A stretch of 64,000 bases of DNA, taken from the NCBI GenBank assembly GCA_035726825.1, contig JALNTX010000019.1, positions 17,679-81,678 on the forward strand, in the 5' to 3' direction. The notes below the pieces were generated by a model, which saw nothing but the letters and a program-made list of their open reading frames with translations, did not search any database and was not told the origin of the DNA. Of this stretch, positions 45,749-54,873 are shown piece by piece. Numbering within the stretch: the first letter of the stretch is position 1; each line of letters opens with the position of its first letter. A program made the translations under genes and the position numbers. This stretch comes from Pseudocitrobacter sp913778145. GTDB taxonomy: Bacteria > Pseudomonadota > Gammaproteobacteria > Enterobacterales > Enterobacteriaceae.

Positions 45749-46201
45749 ATGGCAGATAAGTTTCGCATTTTGCTTTTAAACGGCCCGAACCTGAATATGC
45801 TCGGCACCCGTGAACCCGAGAAGTACGGAACGCTGACGCTTGCGCAAATCGTTAACGGTTTGCAGCGCGAAGCGGAAGCACTGAACGTTGAGCTGGATCA
45901 TCTGCAATCCAACGCAGAGTACGCACTCATCGACCGAATTCATCAGGCTAAAGACACTGTCGACTATATCCTGATTAATCCGGCCGCGTTTACGCACACA
46001 AGCGTTGCCCTTCGAGATGCACTGCTGGCGGTAAGTATCCCGTTTATCGAGATTCACCTCAGCAACGTGCATGCGCGCGAACCGTTTCGCCATCATTCGT
46101 ATCTGTCTGATGTCTCCGCTGGCGTTATTTGCGGATTAGGCGCAGATGGTTATTCATACGCGTTACAGACGGCGGTAAAACGCTTGTCACAATCACACTA
46201 A
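45749..46201 (+). CDS. aroQ: Type II 3-dehydroquinate dehydratase AroQ
   Basis: AroQ makes 3-dehydroshikimate in the shikimate pathway. It is 150 residues. The active-site lid is NGPNLNMLGTREPEKYG, and the substrate-binding stretches are NPAAFTHTSVALRDAL and EIHLSNVHAREPFRHHS with the catalytic His. CAGGAG lies 11 bases before the ATG. accB follows after 22 bases, although the accBC promoter is expected upstream in this area. Confidence 0.97.
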   Translation: MADKFRILLLNGPNLNMLGTREPEKYGTLTLAQIVNGLQREAEALNVELDHLQSNAEYALIDRIHQAKDTVDYILINPAAFTHTSVALRDALLAVSIPFIEIHLSNVHAREPFRHHSYLSDVSAGVICGLGADGYSYALQTAVKRLSQSH

Positions 46202-46223
46202 ACAAAGAGTACGGAACCCACTC

Positions 46224-46688
46224 ATGGATATTCGTAAGATTAAAAAACTGATCGAGCTGGTCGAAGAGTCTGGCATTTCTGAACTGGAAATTTCTGAAGG
46301 CGAAGAGTCAGTACGCATCAGCCGCGCAACCGCGCCAGCCAGCTACCCGGTAATGCAGCAGGCTTATGCCGCGCCGGTCGCTCAGGCTCAGCCTGCGACC
46401 GTTGCCGCTCCGGCAGCAGCAGAAGCCGCAGCGCCTGCTAAAGCGGAAATCAGTGGTCACATCGTACGTTCCCCGATGGTTGGTACTTTCTACCGTACAC
46501 CAGGCCCGGAAGCGAAAGCTTTCGTGGAAGTGGGTCAGAAAGTTAACGTGGGCGACACCCTGTGCATCGTAGAAGCGATGAAAATGATGAACCAAATCGA
46601 AGCAGATAAAGCGGGCGTAGTGAAAGCCGTTCTGGTCGAAAGCGGACAACCGGTTGAATTTGACGAGCCGCTGGTCATCATCGAGTAA
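46224..46688 (+). CDS. accB: Biotin carboxyl carrier protein AccB
   Basis: AccB carries the biotin of acetyl-CoA carboxylase, the first step of fatty acid synthesis. It is 154 residues. The N-terminal domain (about 1-40) is followed by an Ala/Pro-rich linker (about 37-75), then the biotinyl domain with Lys120 in VEAMKMMNQI. In E. coli the N-terminal part represses its own operon. accC follows after 10 bases. Confidence 0.98.
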   Translation: MDIRKIKKLIELVEESGISELEISEGEESVRISRATAPASYPVMQQAYAAPVAQAQPATVAAPAAAEAAAPAKAEISGHIVRSPMVGTFYRTPGPEAKAFVEVGQKVNVGDTLCIVEAMKMMNQIEADKAGVVKAVLVESGQPVEFDEPLVIIE

Positions 46689-46698
46689 CGAGGCGAAG

Positions 46699-48048
46699 AT
46701 GCTGGATAAAATTGTCATCGCTAACCGTGGCGAGATCGCACTGCGTATCCTTCGTGCCTGTAAAGAACTGGGCATCAAGACGGTCGCTGTGCACTCCACC
46801 GCGGATCGCGATTTAAAACACGTATTGCTGGCGGATGAGACGGTCTGTATTGGCCCGGCTCCGTCCGTTAAAAGCTACCTGAACATTCCGGCGATCATCA
46901 GCGCGGCTGAGATCACTGGCGCTGTAGCTATCCACCCTGGTTATGGCTTCCTCTCTGAGAACGCCAACTTTGCTGAGCAGGTTGAACGTTCTGGCTTTAT
47001 CTTCATCGGCCCGAAAGCCGACACTATCCGCCTGATGGGCGATAAAGTGTCTGCAATCACCGCGATGAAAAAAGCTGGCGTACCGACCGTACCCGGCTCC
47101 GATGGCCCGCTGGGCGACGACATGGACGCTAACCGCGCGCATGCAAAACGTATCGGCTACCCGGTAATCATCAAGGCCTCCGGCGGCGGCGGCGGTCGCG
47201 GCATGCGCGTTGTGCGTAGTGATGCCGACCTGGCGCAATCCATCTCCATGACCAAAGCGGAAGCCAAATCGGCTTTCAACAACGACATGGTGTACATGGA
47301 AAAATATCTGGAAAACCCACGCCACGTGGAAATCCAGGTACTGGCTGATGGTCAGGGCAACGCTATCTATCTGGCAGAACGTGACTGCTCCATGCAGCGT
47401 CGTCACCAGAAAGTCGTCGAAGAAGCGCCAGCACCGGGCATTACGCCGGAACTGCGTCGCTACATCGGCGAACGCTGCGCCAAAGCCTGTGTTGATATCG
47501 GCTATCGCGGGGCGGGTACTTTCGAGTTCCTGTTCGAAAACGGCGAGTTCTACTTCATTGAAATGAACACCCGTATTCAGGTTGAACATCCGGTTACCGA
47601 AATGATCACCGGCGTTGACCTGATTAAAGAGCAGCTGCGCATTGCCGCAGGCCAACCGCTCTCTATTAAGCAGGACGAAGTACAGGTTCGCGGCCATGCG
47701 GTAGAATGTCGTATCAACGCCGAAGACCCGGATACCTTCCTGCCAAGCCCGGGTAAAATCACGCGCTTCCACGCGCCGGGCGGTTTTGGCGTTCGTTGGG
47801 AATCTCATATCTACGCGGGCTACACGGTGCCGCCGTACTATGACTCAATGATCGGCAAACTGATTTGCTACGGTGAAACCCGCGACGTTGCAATTTCCCG
47901 TATGAAAAACGCATTGCAGGAACTGATCATCGACGGTATCAAAACCAACGTTGATTTGCAGATCCGCATCATGAATGACGAGAACTTCCAGCACGGTGGT
48001 ACGAACATCCACTATCTGGAGAAAAAACTCGGTCTTCAGGAAAAATAA
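46699..48048 (+). CDS. accC: Biotin carboxylase AccC
   Basis: AccC carboxylates biotin on AccB with ATP and bicarbonate. It is 449 residues. The ATP-grasp glycine-rich loop is KASGGGGGRGMRVV (about 159-172), and catalytic residues lie in EMNTRIQVEHPVTE. The ATG at 46699 (MLDKIVIANRGEIALR) has GAGGCGA just upstream; an in-frame ATG at 46654 lies within accB. Confidence 0.98.
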   Translation: MLDKIVIANRGEIALRILRACKELGIKTVAVHSTADRDLKHVLLADETVCIGPAPSVKSYLNIPAIISAAEITGAVAIHPGYGFLSENANFAEQVERSGFIFIGPKADTIRLMGDKVSAITAMKKAGVPTVPGSDGPLGDDMDANRAHAKRIGYPVIIKASGGGGGRGMRVVRSDADLAQSISMTKAEAKSAFNNDMVYMEKYLENPRHVEIQVLADGQGNAIYLAERDCSMQRRHQKVVEEAPAPGITPELRRYIGERCAKACVDIGYRGAGTFEFLFENGEFYFIEMNTRIQVEHPVTEMITGVDLIKEQLRIAAGQPLSIKQDEVQVRGHAVECRINAEDPDTFLPSPGKITRFHAPGGFGVRWESHIYAGYTVPPYYDSMIGKLICYGETRDVAISRMKNALQELIIDGIKTNVDLQIRIMNDENFQHGGTNIHYLEKKLGLQEK

Positions 48049-48062
48049 GCTGCGTTGATTGA

Positions 48063-48094
48063 AAAAGGCCGGATATTCCGGCCTTTTGTTTTTT
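48063..48094 (+). terminator. Rho-independent terminator of accBC
   Basis: AAAAGGCCGG and CCGGCCTTTT pair around ATATT, followed by GTTTTTT. It is 15 bases after the accC stop. Confidence 0.93.
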
Positions 48095-48152
48095 CCCCTC
48101 CCGCTCGCCCTCATGTACAATCCCCGCTTTCTTCATCCACAAGGGACAAAAA

Positions 48153-48395
48153 ATGGACACGCGTTTTGTTCAGGCCCACAAAGAGGCGCGCTGGGCGCTG
48201 TGGCTGACCCTTCTTTATCTTGCTGCGTGGTTAGTGGCTGCTTACTTACCTGATTCGGCGATCGGCATTACCGGCCTGCCGCACTGGTTTGAAATGGCAT
48301 GCCTGCTGGTTCCGCTGATTTTTATTGTGCTGTGCTGGGCAATGGTGAAACTGATTTATCGCGATATTCCGCTGGAGGATGACGATGCAGCTTGA
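48153..48395 (+). CDS. yhdT: Small membrane protein YhdT
   Basis: YhdT is an 80-residue DUF997 protein with two transmembrane helices (about 15-35 and 45-68) and the tail YRDIPLEDDDAA. It is always paired with panF, which it overlaps by 11 bases, so it may assist the permease; this is inference. Confidence 0.93.
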   Translation: MDTRFVQAHKEARWALWLTLLYLAAWLVAAYLPDSAIGITGLPHWFEMACLLVPLIFIVLCWAMVKLIYRDIPLEDDDAA

Positions 48396-49836
48396 AGTGA
48401 TTCTTCCGCTTGTCGCCTACCTGCTGGTGGTGTTTGGCCTGTCGGTGTACGCAATGCGCAAACGGAGCACGGGCACATTCCTCAACGAGTACTTCCTTGG
48501 CAGTCGCTCGATGGGCGGAATTGTGCTGGCGATGACGCTCACGGCGACTTATATCAGCGCCAGCTCATTTATTGGTGGGCCGGGCGCGGCGTATAAATAT
48601 GGCCTCGGCTGGGTGCTACTGGCGATGATTCAGTTGCCTGCCGTCTGGCTGTCGCTGGGGATTTTGGGCAAGAAATTCGCCATTCTGGCGCGACGCTATA
48701 ATGCCGTCACGCTGAACGATATGCTGTTTGCCCGCTATCAAAGCCGTTTGCTGGTTTGGCTGGCTAGCCTGAGCCTGCTTATCGCATTTGTCGGCGCGAT
48801 GACCGTACAGTTTATCGGCGGCGCACGACTGCTGGAAACGGCAGCGGGAATTCCTTATGAGACCGGCCTGCTGATTTTCGGCATCAGTATTGCACTCTAT
48901 ACCGCGTTTGGCGGCTTCCGTGCCAGCGTGCTCAACGACACGATGCAGGGGCTGGTGATGCTGATTGGCACCATCGTACTGCTGGTCGGTATCGTTCACG
49001 CGGCGGGCGGACTGACCCATGCGGTTGAAACGCTGCAAACCATCGATCCGAAACTGGTCAGCCCGCAAGGCGCAGACGATATCCTGTCGCCCACCTTTAT
49101 GACGTCGTTCTGGGTTCTGGTGTGCTTCGGGGTGATTGGCCTGCCGCACACGGCGGTGCGCTGCATCTCCTATAAAGACAGTAAGGCCGTCCACCGCGGG
49201 ATTATCATCGGCACCATCGTTGTTGCCATCCTGATGTTCGGTATGCATCTGGCGGGCGCGTTAGGGCGAGCAGTGATCCCGGACTTAACCGTACCGGATC
49301 TGGTTATCCCCACGCTGATGGTTAAAGTGCTGCCGCCGTTCGCCGCCGGGATCTTCCTTGCCGCGCCGATGGCCGCCATTATGTCGACGATCAACGCCCA
49401 GTTACTGCAAAGTTCCGCTACGATCATTAAAGATCTCTACCTGAACCTGCGCCCGGAGCAGCTACAGAACGAGCGCCGTCTGAAGCGGATGTCGGCGGCG
49501 ATTACCCTGATTTTGGGCGCACTGCTGCTGCTGGCGGCATGGCGTCCGCCAGAGATGATCATCTGGCTGAATCTGCTGGCTTTTGGCGGGCTGGAAGCCG
49601 TGTTCCTGTGGCCGCTGGTGCTGGGGCTTTACTGGGAACGCGCTAACGCTACCGGGGCGCTAAGCGCGATGATTGTGGGCGGCGTGCTGTATGCCGTGCT
49701 CGCGACGTTTAATATTCAGTACCTGGGCTTCCATCCGATTGTGCCTTCGTTACTGTTGAGTTTGCTGGCGTTTCTGGTGGGGAACCTTTTCGGTTCATCC
49801 ACACCACAAACTGCCGTACTGTCTACTGATAAATAA
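48385..49836 (+). CDS. panF: Pantothenate:sodium symporter PanF
   Basis: PanF imports pantothenate with sodium. It belongs to the solute:sodium symporter family and has 483 residues with about 12-13 transmembrane helices. Family signatures are TATYISASSFIGGPGAAY and GIFLAAPMAAIMSTINAQLLQSS. The ATG at 48385 is chosen because GGAGG (48374-48378) is six bases before it and touches the ATG at 48379. prmA follows 12 bases later. Confidence 0.96.
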   Translation: MQLEVILPLVAYLLVVFGLSVYAMRKRSTGTFLNEYFLGSRSMGGIVLAMTLTATYISASSFIGGPGAAYKYGLGWVLLAMIQLPAVWLSLGILGKKFAILARRYNAVTLNDMLFARYQSRLLVWLASLSLLIAFVGAMTVQFIGGARLLETAAGIPYETGLLIFGISIALYTAFGGFRASVLNDTMQGLVMLIGTIVLLVGIVHAAGGLTHAVETLQTIDPKLVSPQGADDILSPTFMTSFWVLVCFGVIGLPHTAVRCISYKDSKAVHRGIIIGTIVVAILMFGMHLAGALGRAVIPDLTVPDLVIPTLMVKVLPPFAAGIFLAAPMAAIMSTINAQLLQSSATIIKDLYLNLRPEQLQNERRLKRMSAAITLILGALLLLAAWRPPEMIIWLNLLAFGGLEAVFLWPLVLGLYWERANATGALSAMIVGGVLYAVLATFNIQYLGFHPIVPSLLLSLLAFLVGNLFGSSTPQTAVLSTDK

Positions 49837-49848
49837 AGAGTTTTTGCC

Positions 49849-50730
49849 ATGCCATGGATCCAACTGAAACTAAACACCAGCGGCGCGAACGCTGAGGACC
49901 TAAGCGATGCGCTGATGGAAACGGGTGCTGTCTCCATCACCTTCCAGGATACCCATGATACGCCGGTATTTGAGCCTCTTCCGGGCGAAACCCGCCTGTG
50001 GGGCGATACGGACGTTATCGGCCTGTTCGACGCAGAAACCGACATGAAAGAGGTTGTTGCCGCTCTGGAACTGCATCCTCTGCTGGGTGCCGGTTTTGCC
50101 CATAAAATCGAGCAACTGGAAGACAAAGACTGGGAACGCGAGTGGATGGATAACTTCCACCCAATGCGTTTCGGCGAGCGCCTGTGGATTTGCCCAAGCT
50201 GGCGCGATGTGCCGGATGCCAACGCGGTTAACGTGATGCTCGACCCCGGCCTGGCGTTTGGTACCGGTACGCACCCGACTACGTCGCTGTGCTTGCAGTG
50301 GCTCGACGGGCTGGATCTGGCGGGCAAAACCGTCATCGATTTCGGCTGTGGTTCCGGTATTCTGGCTATTGCAGCACTGAAACTCGGTGCGGCAAAAGCC
50401 ATTGGTATTGATATCGACCCACAGGCAATTCAGGCCAGCCGCGATAACGCCGAACGTAACGGCGTCTCTGAGCGTCTGGAACTTTATCTGCCGCAGGACC
50501 AGCCAGACGCCATGAAAGCCGATGTCGTGGTCGCCAACATCCTGGCAGGCCCGTTACGCGAGCTGGCCCCGTTAATCAGCGTGCTGCCCGTTACAGGTGG
50601 CCTGCTGGGCCTTTCCGGTATCCTGGCAAGCCAGGCGGAAAGCGTATGCGAAGCTTATGCTGATCTTTTCGACCTCGATGCGGTAGTTGAGAAAGAAGAG
50701 TGGTGTCGCATCACCGGCCGTAAGAAGTAA
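49849..50730 (+). CDS. prmA: Ribosomal protein L11 methyltransferase PrmA
   Basis: PrmA trimethylates ribosomal protein L11 at three positions. It is 293 residues. An N-terminal substrate-recognition domain (about 1-55) is joined by a helix to a Rossmann SAM domain with TVIDFGCGSGILAIAALKLG, GIDIDPQAI and the catalytic VVANILAGPL. Length and order are as in E. coli. Confidence 0.97.
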   Translation: MPWIQLKLNTSGANAEDLSDALMETGAVSITFQDTHDTPVFEPLPGETRLWGDTDVIGLFDAETDMKEVVAALELHPLLGAGFAHKIEQLEDKDWEREWMDNFHPMRFGERLWICPSWRDVPDANAVNVMLDPGLAFGTGTHPTTSLCLQWLDGLDLAGKTVIDFGCGSGILAIAALKLGAAKAIGIDIDPQAIQASRDNAERNGVSERLELYLPQDQPDAMKADVVVANILAGPLRELAPLISVLPVTGGLLGLSGILASQAESVCEAYADLFDLDAVVEKEEWCRITGRKK

Positions 50731-50736
50731 GCCTTC

Positions 50737-50758
50737 AGGCGGCCTGTCAGGGCCGCCT
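50737..50758 (+). terminator. GC-rich hairpin after prmA
   Basis: AGGCGGCC and GGCCGCCT form a perfect 8-bp stem around TGTCAG, six bases past the prmA stop. A clear U-run is missing. Confidence 0.5.
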
Positions 50759-51088
50759 TACTCCCTCATTCCTGCTGACAATGGCAATAAATGCGATCCA
50801 GATCGCACTATAGCCCCCTCTTTTTGTTCATAAAAACAGCGTTTTGTATCGTGATTATCCGACGAGAAGTAAGAAAAAACGAGAAGTTTTACCTTTTTCG
50901 CGTTGCGTACAAAATATCCAACCCGAATTAATTTCATGATTATTAACGATATTTATTTTTTGACTATGCTTTGAGCTGCGATTCATTGATCTACAACATT
51001 TGATTGCTCAAAGTTTGGCCTTTCATCTCGCCCAAAAAATGCGTAATATACGCCGCCTTGCAGTCACAGTATGGTCATTTCTTAACTC
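50759..51088. other. Regulatory region upstream of dusB-fis
   Basis: These 330 bases are AT-rich and contain the growth-phase-controlled fis promoter at the right end (51006-51060). Other Fis and CRP sites are expected from E. coli but I assign only one here. No gene is supported. Confidence 0.6.
51006..51060 (+). promoter_or_regulatory. dusB-fis promoter with Fis site and GC discriminator
   Basis: TTTCAT (51021-51026) and TAATAT (51044-51049) are separated by 17 bases and followed by the GC-rich discriminator ACGCCGCC, the mark of a stringently controlled promoter. GCTCAAAGTTTGGCC (51006-51020) fits the Fis consensus G-N2-YA-N5-RN2-C and overlaps the -35 edge, consistent with autorepression. 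Confidence 0.8.
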
Positions 51089-52054
51089 ATGCGCATCGGA
51101 CACTATCAGCTCAGAAATCGCCTGATCGCAGCGCCAATGGCTGGCATCACTGACAGACCATTCCGGACGCTGTGCTATGAGATGGGAGCAGGTTTAACCG
51201 TTTCCGAGATGATGTCCTCCAACCCGCAGGTTTGGGAGAGTGATAAGTCTCGCTTACGGATGGTGCACGTTGATGAACCAGGTATCCGCACCGTGCAAAT
51301 CGCCGGAAGCGATCCTGAAGAGATGGCATGGGCCGCACGCATTAATGTGGAAAGCGGCGCCCAAATTATTGATATCAATATGGGCTGTCCAGCAAAGAAA
51401 GTGAATCGCAAGCTCGCGGGCTCAGCCCTACTGCAGTACCCGGACCAGGTGCAGTCTATCCTGACCGCGGTCGTGAAGGCAGTGGACGTTCCCGTAACAC
51501 TCAAAATTCGCACTGGCTGGGCTCCTGAACACCGTAACTGTGAAGAAATTGCCCAACTGGCTGAAGATTGTGGCATTCAGGCCCTGACGATACACGGACG
51601 CACACGCGCCTGTTTGTTTAATGGTGAAGCTGAGTACGACAGTATTCGGGCAGTTAAGCAGAAAGTTTCCATTCCGATTATCGCGAATGGCGACATTACT
51701 GACCCGCTTAAAGCCAGAGCTGTACTGGACTATACAGGGGCTGATGCCCTGATGATAGGCCGCGCAGCTCAGGGAAGACCCTGGATCTTTCGGGAAATCC
51801 AGCATTATCTGGACACTGGGGAGTTGCTGCCCCCCCTGCCTCTGGCAGAGGTTAAGCGCTTACTTTGCGCGCATGTTCGGGAGTTGCACGACTTTTATGG
51901 TCAGGCAAAAGGGTACCGAATTGCACGTAAACACGTCTCCTGGTATCTCCAGGAGCACGCTCCAGATGACCAGTTTCGGCGCACATTCAACGCCATTGAG
52001 GATGCCAGCGAACAGCTGGAGGCGTTGGAGGCATACTTCGAAAATTTTGCGTAA
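51089..52054 (+). CDS. dusB: tRNA-dihydrouridine synthase B DusB
   Basis: DusB reduces uridine 17 in tRNA with FMN and NADPH. It is 321 residues. The FMN-barrel start is LIAAPMAGITDRPFR, the catalytic Cys100 lies in NMGCPAKKVNRKLAGSAL, and a phosphate-binding DALMIGRAAQGRPW follows. The ATG has almost no Shine-Dalgarno, and dusB is cotranscribed with fis 24 bases downstream. Confidence 0.96.
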   Translation: MRIGHYQLRNRLIAAPMAGITDRPFRTLCYEMGAGLTVSEMMSSNPQVWESDKSRLRMVHVDEPGIRTVQIAGSDPEEMAWAARINVESGAQIIDINMGCPAKKVNRKLAGSALLQYPDQVQSILTAVVKAVDVPVTLKIRTGWAPEHRNCEEIAQLAEDCGIQALTIHGRTRACLFNGEAEYDSIRAVKQKVSIPIIANGDITDPLKARAVLDYTGADALMIGRAAQGRPWIFREIQHYLDTGELLPPLPLAEVKRLLCAHVRELHDFYGQAKGYRIARKHVSWYLQEHAPDDQFRRTFNAIEDASEQLEALEAYFENFA

Positions 52055-52078
52055 TAGAAATAAAGAGCTGACAGAACT

Positions 52079-52375
52079 ATGTTCGAACAACGCGTAAATT
52101 CTGACGTACTGACCGTTTCTACCGTTAACTCTCAGGATCAGGTAACTCAAAAGCCCCTGCGTGACTCGGTTAAACAGGCACTGAAGAACTATTTTGCTCA
52201 ACTGAATGGTCAGGATGTTAATGATCTGTATGAGCTGGTACTGGCTGAAGTAGAACAGCCCCTGTTGGACATGGTGATGCAATACACCCGTGGTAACCAG
52301 ACCCGCGCCGCTCTGATGATGGGGATTAACCGCGGTACGCTGCGTAAAAAACTGAAAAAATACGGCATGAACTAA
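52079..52375 (+). CDS. fis: Nucleoid protein Fis
   Basis: Fis bends DNA, activates rRNA promoters and organises the nucleoid in fast growth. It is 98 residues, identical in length to E. coli. The flexible N-terminal arms (about 1-25) are used by invertases, and the C-terminal helix-turn-helix is [25 protein letters not shown]. Cotranscribed with dusB. Confidence 0.99.
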
Positions 52376-52393
52376 GTTTCGTTCATGGCGGAT

Positions 52394-52430
52394 AAAAAGG
52401 CGCTACCTGGCATGGGGACGCGCCTTTTTT
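52394..52430 (+). terminator. Rho-independent terminator of dusB-fis
   Basis: AAAAAGGCGC and GCGCCTTTTTT pair around a 16-base interior. It begins 19 bases after the fis stop. Confidence 0.9.
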
Positions 52431-52521
52431 ATTGTCTGTAAAACTGCCCTCCGCCCACTTTCTTGCCCTTCATTTTCGTGTATATTGCTGCCATTCACGT
52501 TATCAATACCAGGGTTGGCTC

Positions 52522-52689
52522 ATGATTCGCAAATACGGTTGGCTTGTCGTTTTCGCGCTGTTTATGTTCTTCTTCGATGCGGTGGTGATGCAGTGGATAG
52601 AGCTGCTGGCAACGGAAACGGACAAGTGCCGAAACATGAACTCGGTCAATCCGTTAAAACTGGTGAACTGTAGTGAACTGTCTGAGTGA
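52522..52689 (+). CDS. yhdU: Small membrane protein YhdU
   Basis: YhdU is a 55-residue protein of the DUF2556 family with one transmembrane helix (about 7-27) and a conserved ELLATETDKCRNMNSVNPLKLVNC tail region. The start MIRKYGW matches E. coli; an in-frame ATG 30 codons earlier is not conserved. yhdJ, which precedes it in E. coli K-12, is absent here. Function unknown. Confidence 0.88.
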   Translation: MIRKYGWLVVFALFMFFFDAVVMQWIELLATETDKCRNMNSVNPLKLVNCSELSE

Positions 52690-52729
52690 CGTGACGCGAA
52701 AAAAATCAGAGGGTATTGGGGTGTCGCCA

Positions 52730-53386
52730 TTACCCTGCCTTGTCTGCAACGATAAGCCATTCACTAGAATTATAATTACTGGCGATAAGTCGAAGAGTAT
52801 TGTCCACCAGCAGCGGTGCCTGCTGAAATAAATCATAGGATGACATTTTCATCAGCCAGTTTTTTATAATACCGCTAAAGCAGCCGTGAAGAATAACTAA
52901 TATCACATCAAGATCTAATGTGGGCGATGCTTGTCCACAGGCGATGGCACGCACCAATAAATCCCTCATATGATTATGATTAAAACCAATCTTCTCGCGA
53001 ATATATGTCTCGGATAACATATCTTCATAAAATTCGCATTTATGATACAAAATTTGCATTAATGCGCGCTGACGCGGATTGCTGGCGATATATTGCAAAC
53101 CAACAATGAGTTTTTCTCGCATCTGCATCAGGGGATTTTCATTCCAATGCCCTGAGAGTTGGCTATCGATAAGATCGCCTAGCGCAGGTTGCTGCTGCCA
53201 AATCTCATTAAAGAGCTGCACTTTGTTTTCGAAGTGCCAGTAGATGGCGCCTCGCGTGACCTGGGCCGCATCGGCAATGTCGTTGAGCGTCGTGTTAGAA
53301 AACCCATACTCCGCAAACAGGATAATGGCCATTTCAATCAGCTGCTGCCGCGTTTTAAGCGCTTCTTCTTTGGTTTTTCGCGCCAT
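52730..53386 (-). CDS. acrS: TetR-family repressor AcrS (EnvR)
   Basis: AcrS represses efflux genes (acrAB, and divergent acrEF in some species). It is 218 residues. The N-terminal helix-turn-helix is TTLNDIADAAQVTRGAIYWHFENKVQLFNE (about 30-60), and the remainder is the helical ligand domain. The ATG at 53386 (MARKTKEEALKTRQ) is chosen over a farther in-frame ATG on the basis of family alignment and an upstream GGGTGG. Divergent from acrE. Confidence 0.92.
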   Translation of the reverse strand: MARKTKEEALKTRQQLIEMAIILFAEYGFSNTTLNDIADAAQVTRGAIYWHFENKVQLFNEIWQQQPALGDLIDSQLSGHWNENPLMQMREKLIVGLQYIASNPRQRALMQILYHKCEFYEDMLSETYIREKIGFNHNHMRDLLVRAIACGQASPTLDLDVILVILHGCFSGIIKNWLMKMSSYDLFQQAPLLVDNTLRLIASNYNSSEWLIVADKAG

Positions 53387-53704
53387 TGCGCCACCCTTCA
53401 TAAAATAGGTCAGAGAAGATATAATCATGACATTATTTTATTTTTAATTCATCTCGGGAAAAATAACTTTACAACTATAACCACAAATAATAAATCATAT
53501 TGATTAATTCATATCATGAATATGTGGAGACCGTATTACGCTATTTATTTTTATGTTTGCGTGCCTTTCACCCCATGAATAAATAACTAAGATTTACATC
53601 ACCACTCCATTATTTGTAGGATAGCGCACTGTTTATTTCTTCAACATCTCTTCTCTATTTCCTTTTGACGGTAAATAGCGAGCGTCGGTTTTTAAGGAAC
53701 AGCA
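53387..53704. other. AT-rich divergent region acrS-acrE
   Basis: These 318 bases hold both promoters. A dyad ATTCAT-ATC-ATGAAT (53507-53521) is a candidate operator. The region is very AT-rich, as expected for the H-NS-silenced acrEF promoter. AAGGA at 53695-53699 serves acrE. No gene is seen. Confidence 0.55.
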
Positions 53705-54859
53705 ATGACGAAACACGCCAGGTTTTCACTCCTGCCCATCTTCATCATGTCGGCCACTTTACTTTCTGCTTGTGATGAACAAAACACGCAGCAGGGCCCT
53801 ATCCCTGAGCCGCAGGTTACCGTTCATATCGTCAAAACGGCACCGCTCGCCGTAACGACAGAACTACCAGGTCGCACATCCGCATTCCGCGTCGCACAGG
53901 TCCGTCCGCAGGTCAGCGGAATCATCCTGCAACGCCACTTTACGGAAGGCAGCGACGTCGAAGCAGGGCAATCGCTGTATCAGATTGATCCGGCCACCTA
54001 TCAGGCCGATTACGATAGTGCTAAAGCGGAACTGGGCAAAAGCGAGGCCGCCGCACAGATAGCTCACCTGACGGTGAAACGCTATGTGCCGCTGGTTGGC
54101 ACCAAATACATCAGCCAGCAAGAGTATGATCAGGCCATCGCCGATGCCCGACAGGCGGACGCCGCGGTCGTAGCCGCCAAAGCATCGGTTGAGAGCGCGC
54201 GCATCAATCTGGCGTATACCAAAGTGACTTCGCCGATCGGTGGACGCATTGGCAAATCCAATGTGACGGAAGGCGCGCTGGTCACTAACGGGCAAAGCAC
54301 CGAGCTGGCGACCGTGCAGCAGCTTGACCCTATCTATGTCGACGTCACGCAGTCCAGCAGCGACTTTATGCGCCTGAAGCAGTCCGTCGAGCAGGGTAAT
54401 CTGCAAAAAGATAACAGCACCAGCAGCGTCGAACTGCTGATGGAAAATGGTCAGCCTTATCCGTTGAAAGGCACATTGCAATTCTCCGACGTCACCGTTG
54501 ATGAAAGCACCGGGTCCATCACGCTGCGCGCCGTCTTCCCGAACCCGCAGCACACGCTGCTGCCGGGGATGTTTGTGCGTGCACGCGTTGATGAAGGCAC
54601 TCAGCCAAACGCCATGCTGGTTCCGCAACAAGGCGTAACGCGCACGCCGCGCGGCGATGCCACCGTGATGGTGGTGAATAACGACAACACCGTTGAGACG
54701 CGCAACGTTGTCGCTACGCAGGCTATTGGCGACCAGTGGTTGATTAGCGACGGGCTGAAAGCAGGTGAAAAAGTCATCGTTAGCGGTTTGCAGAAAGTGC
54801 ATCCCGGCGCGAAGGTGACCACCGTTAGCGATGAATCGACTCCACCCTCTGCGCAGTAA
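53705..54859 (+). CDS. acrE: Multidrug efflux adaptor lipoprotein AcrE
   Basis: AcrE is the periplasmic adaptor that links AcrF to an outer-membrane channel, normally TolC. It is 384 residues. The lipoprotein signal ends in LLSAC with Cys23. Membrane-fusion motifs are VRPQVSGIILQRHFTEGSDV, a coiled-coil hairpin (about 100-170) and AYTKVTSPIGGRIGKSNVTEG. I assign AcrE rather than AcrA because of position beside acrS and yhdV. acrF follows after 14 bases. Confidence 0.95.
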   Translation: MTKHARFSLLPIFIMSATLLSACDEQNTQQGPIPEPQVTVHIVKTAPLAVTTELPGRTSAFRVAQVRPQVSGIILQRHFTEGSDVEAGQSLYQIDPATYQADYDSAKAELGKSEAAAQIAHLTVKRYVPLVGTKYISQQEYDQAIADARQADAAVVAAKASVESARINLAYTKVTSPIGGRIGKSNVTEGALVTNGQSTELATVQQLDPIYVDVTQSSSDFMRLKQSVEQGNLQKDNSTSSVELLMENGQPYPLKGTLQFSDVTVDESTGSITLRAVFPNPQHTLLPGMFVRARVDEGTQPNAMLVPQQGVTRTPRGDATVMVVNNDNTVETRNVVATQAIGDQWLISDGLKAGEKVIVSGLQKVHPGAKVTTVSDESTPPSAQ

Positions 54860-54873
54860 GGTAAGACGACGAA

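Noticed and set aside
46813..47808. 331-codon open frame antisense to accC
   Set aside because: accC is essential and conserved; this frame has no domain or ribosome-binding site of note.
53864..54802. 312-codon open frame antisense to acrE
   Set aside because: Shadow frame of acrE with no family match by eye.
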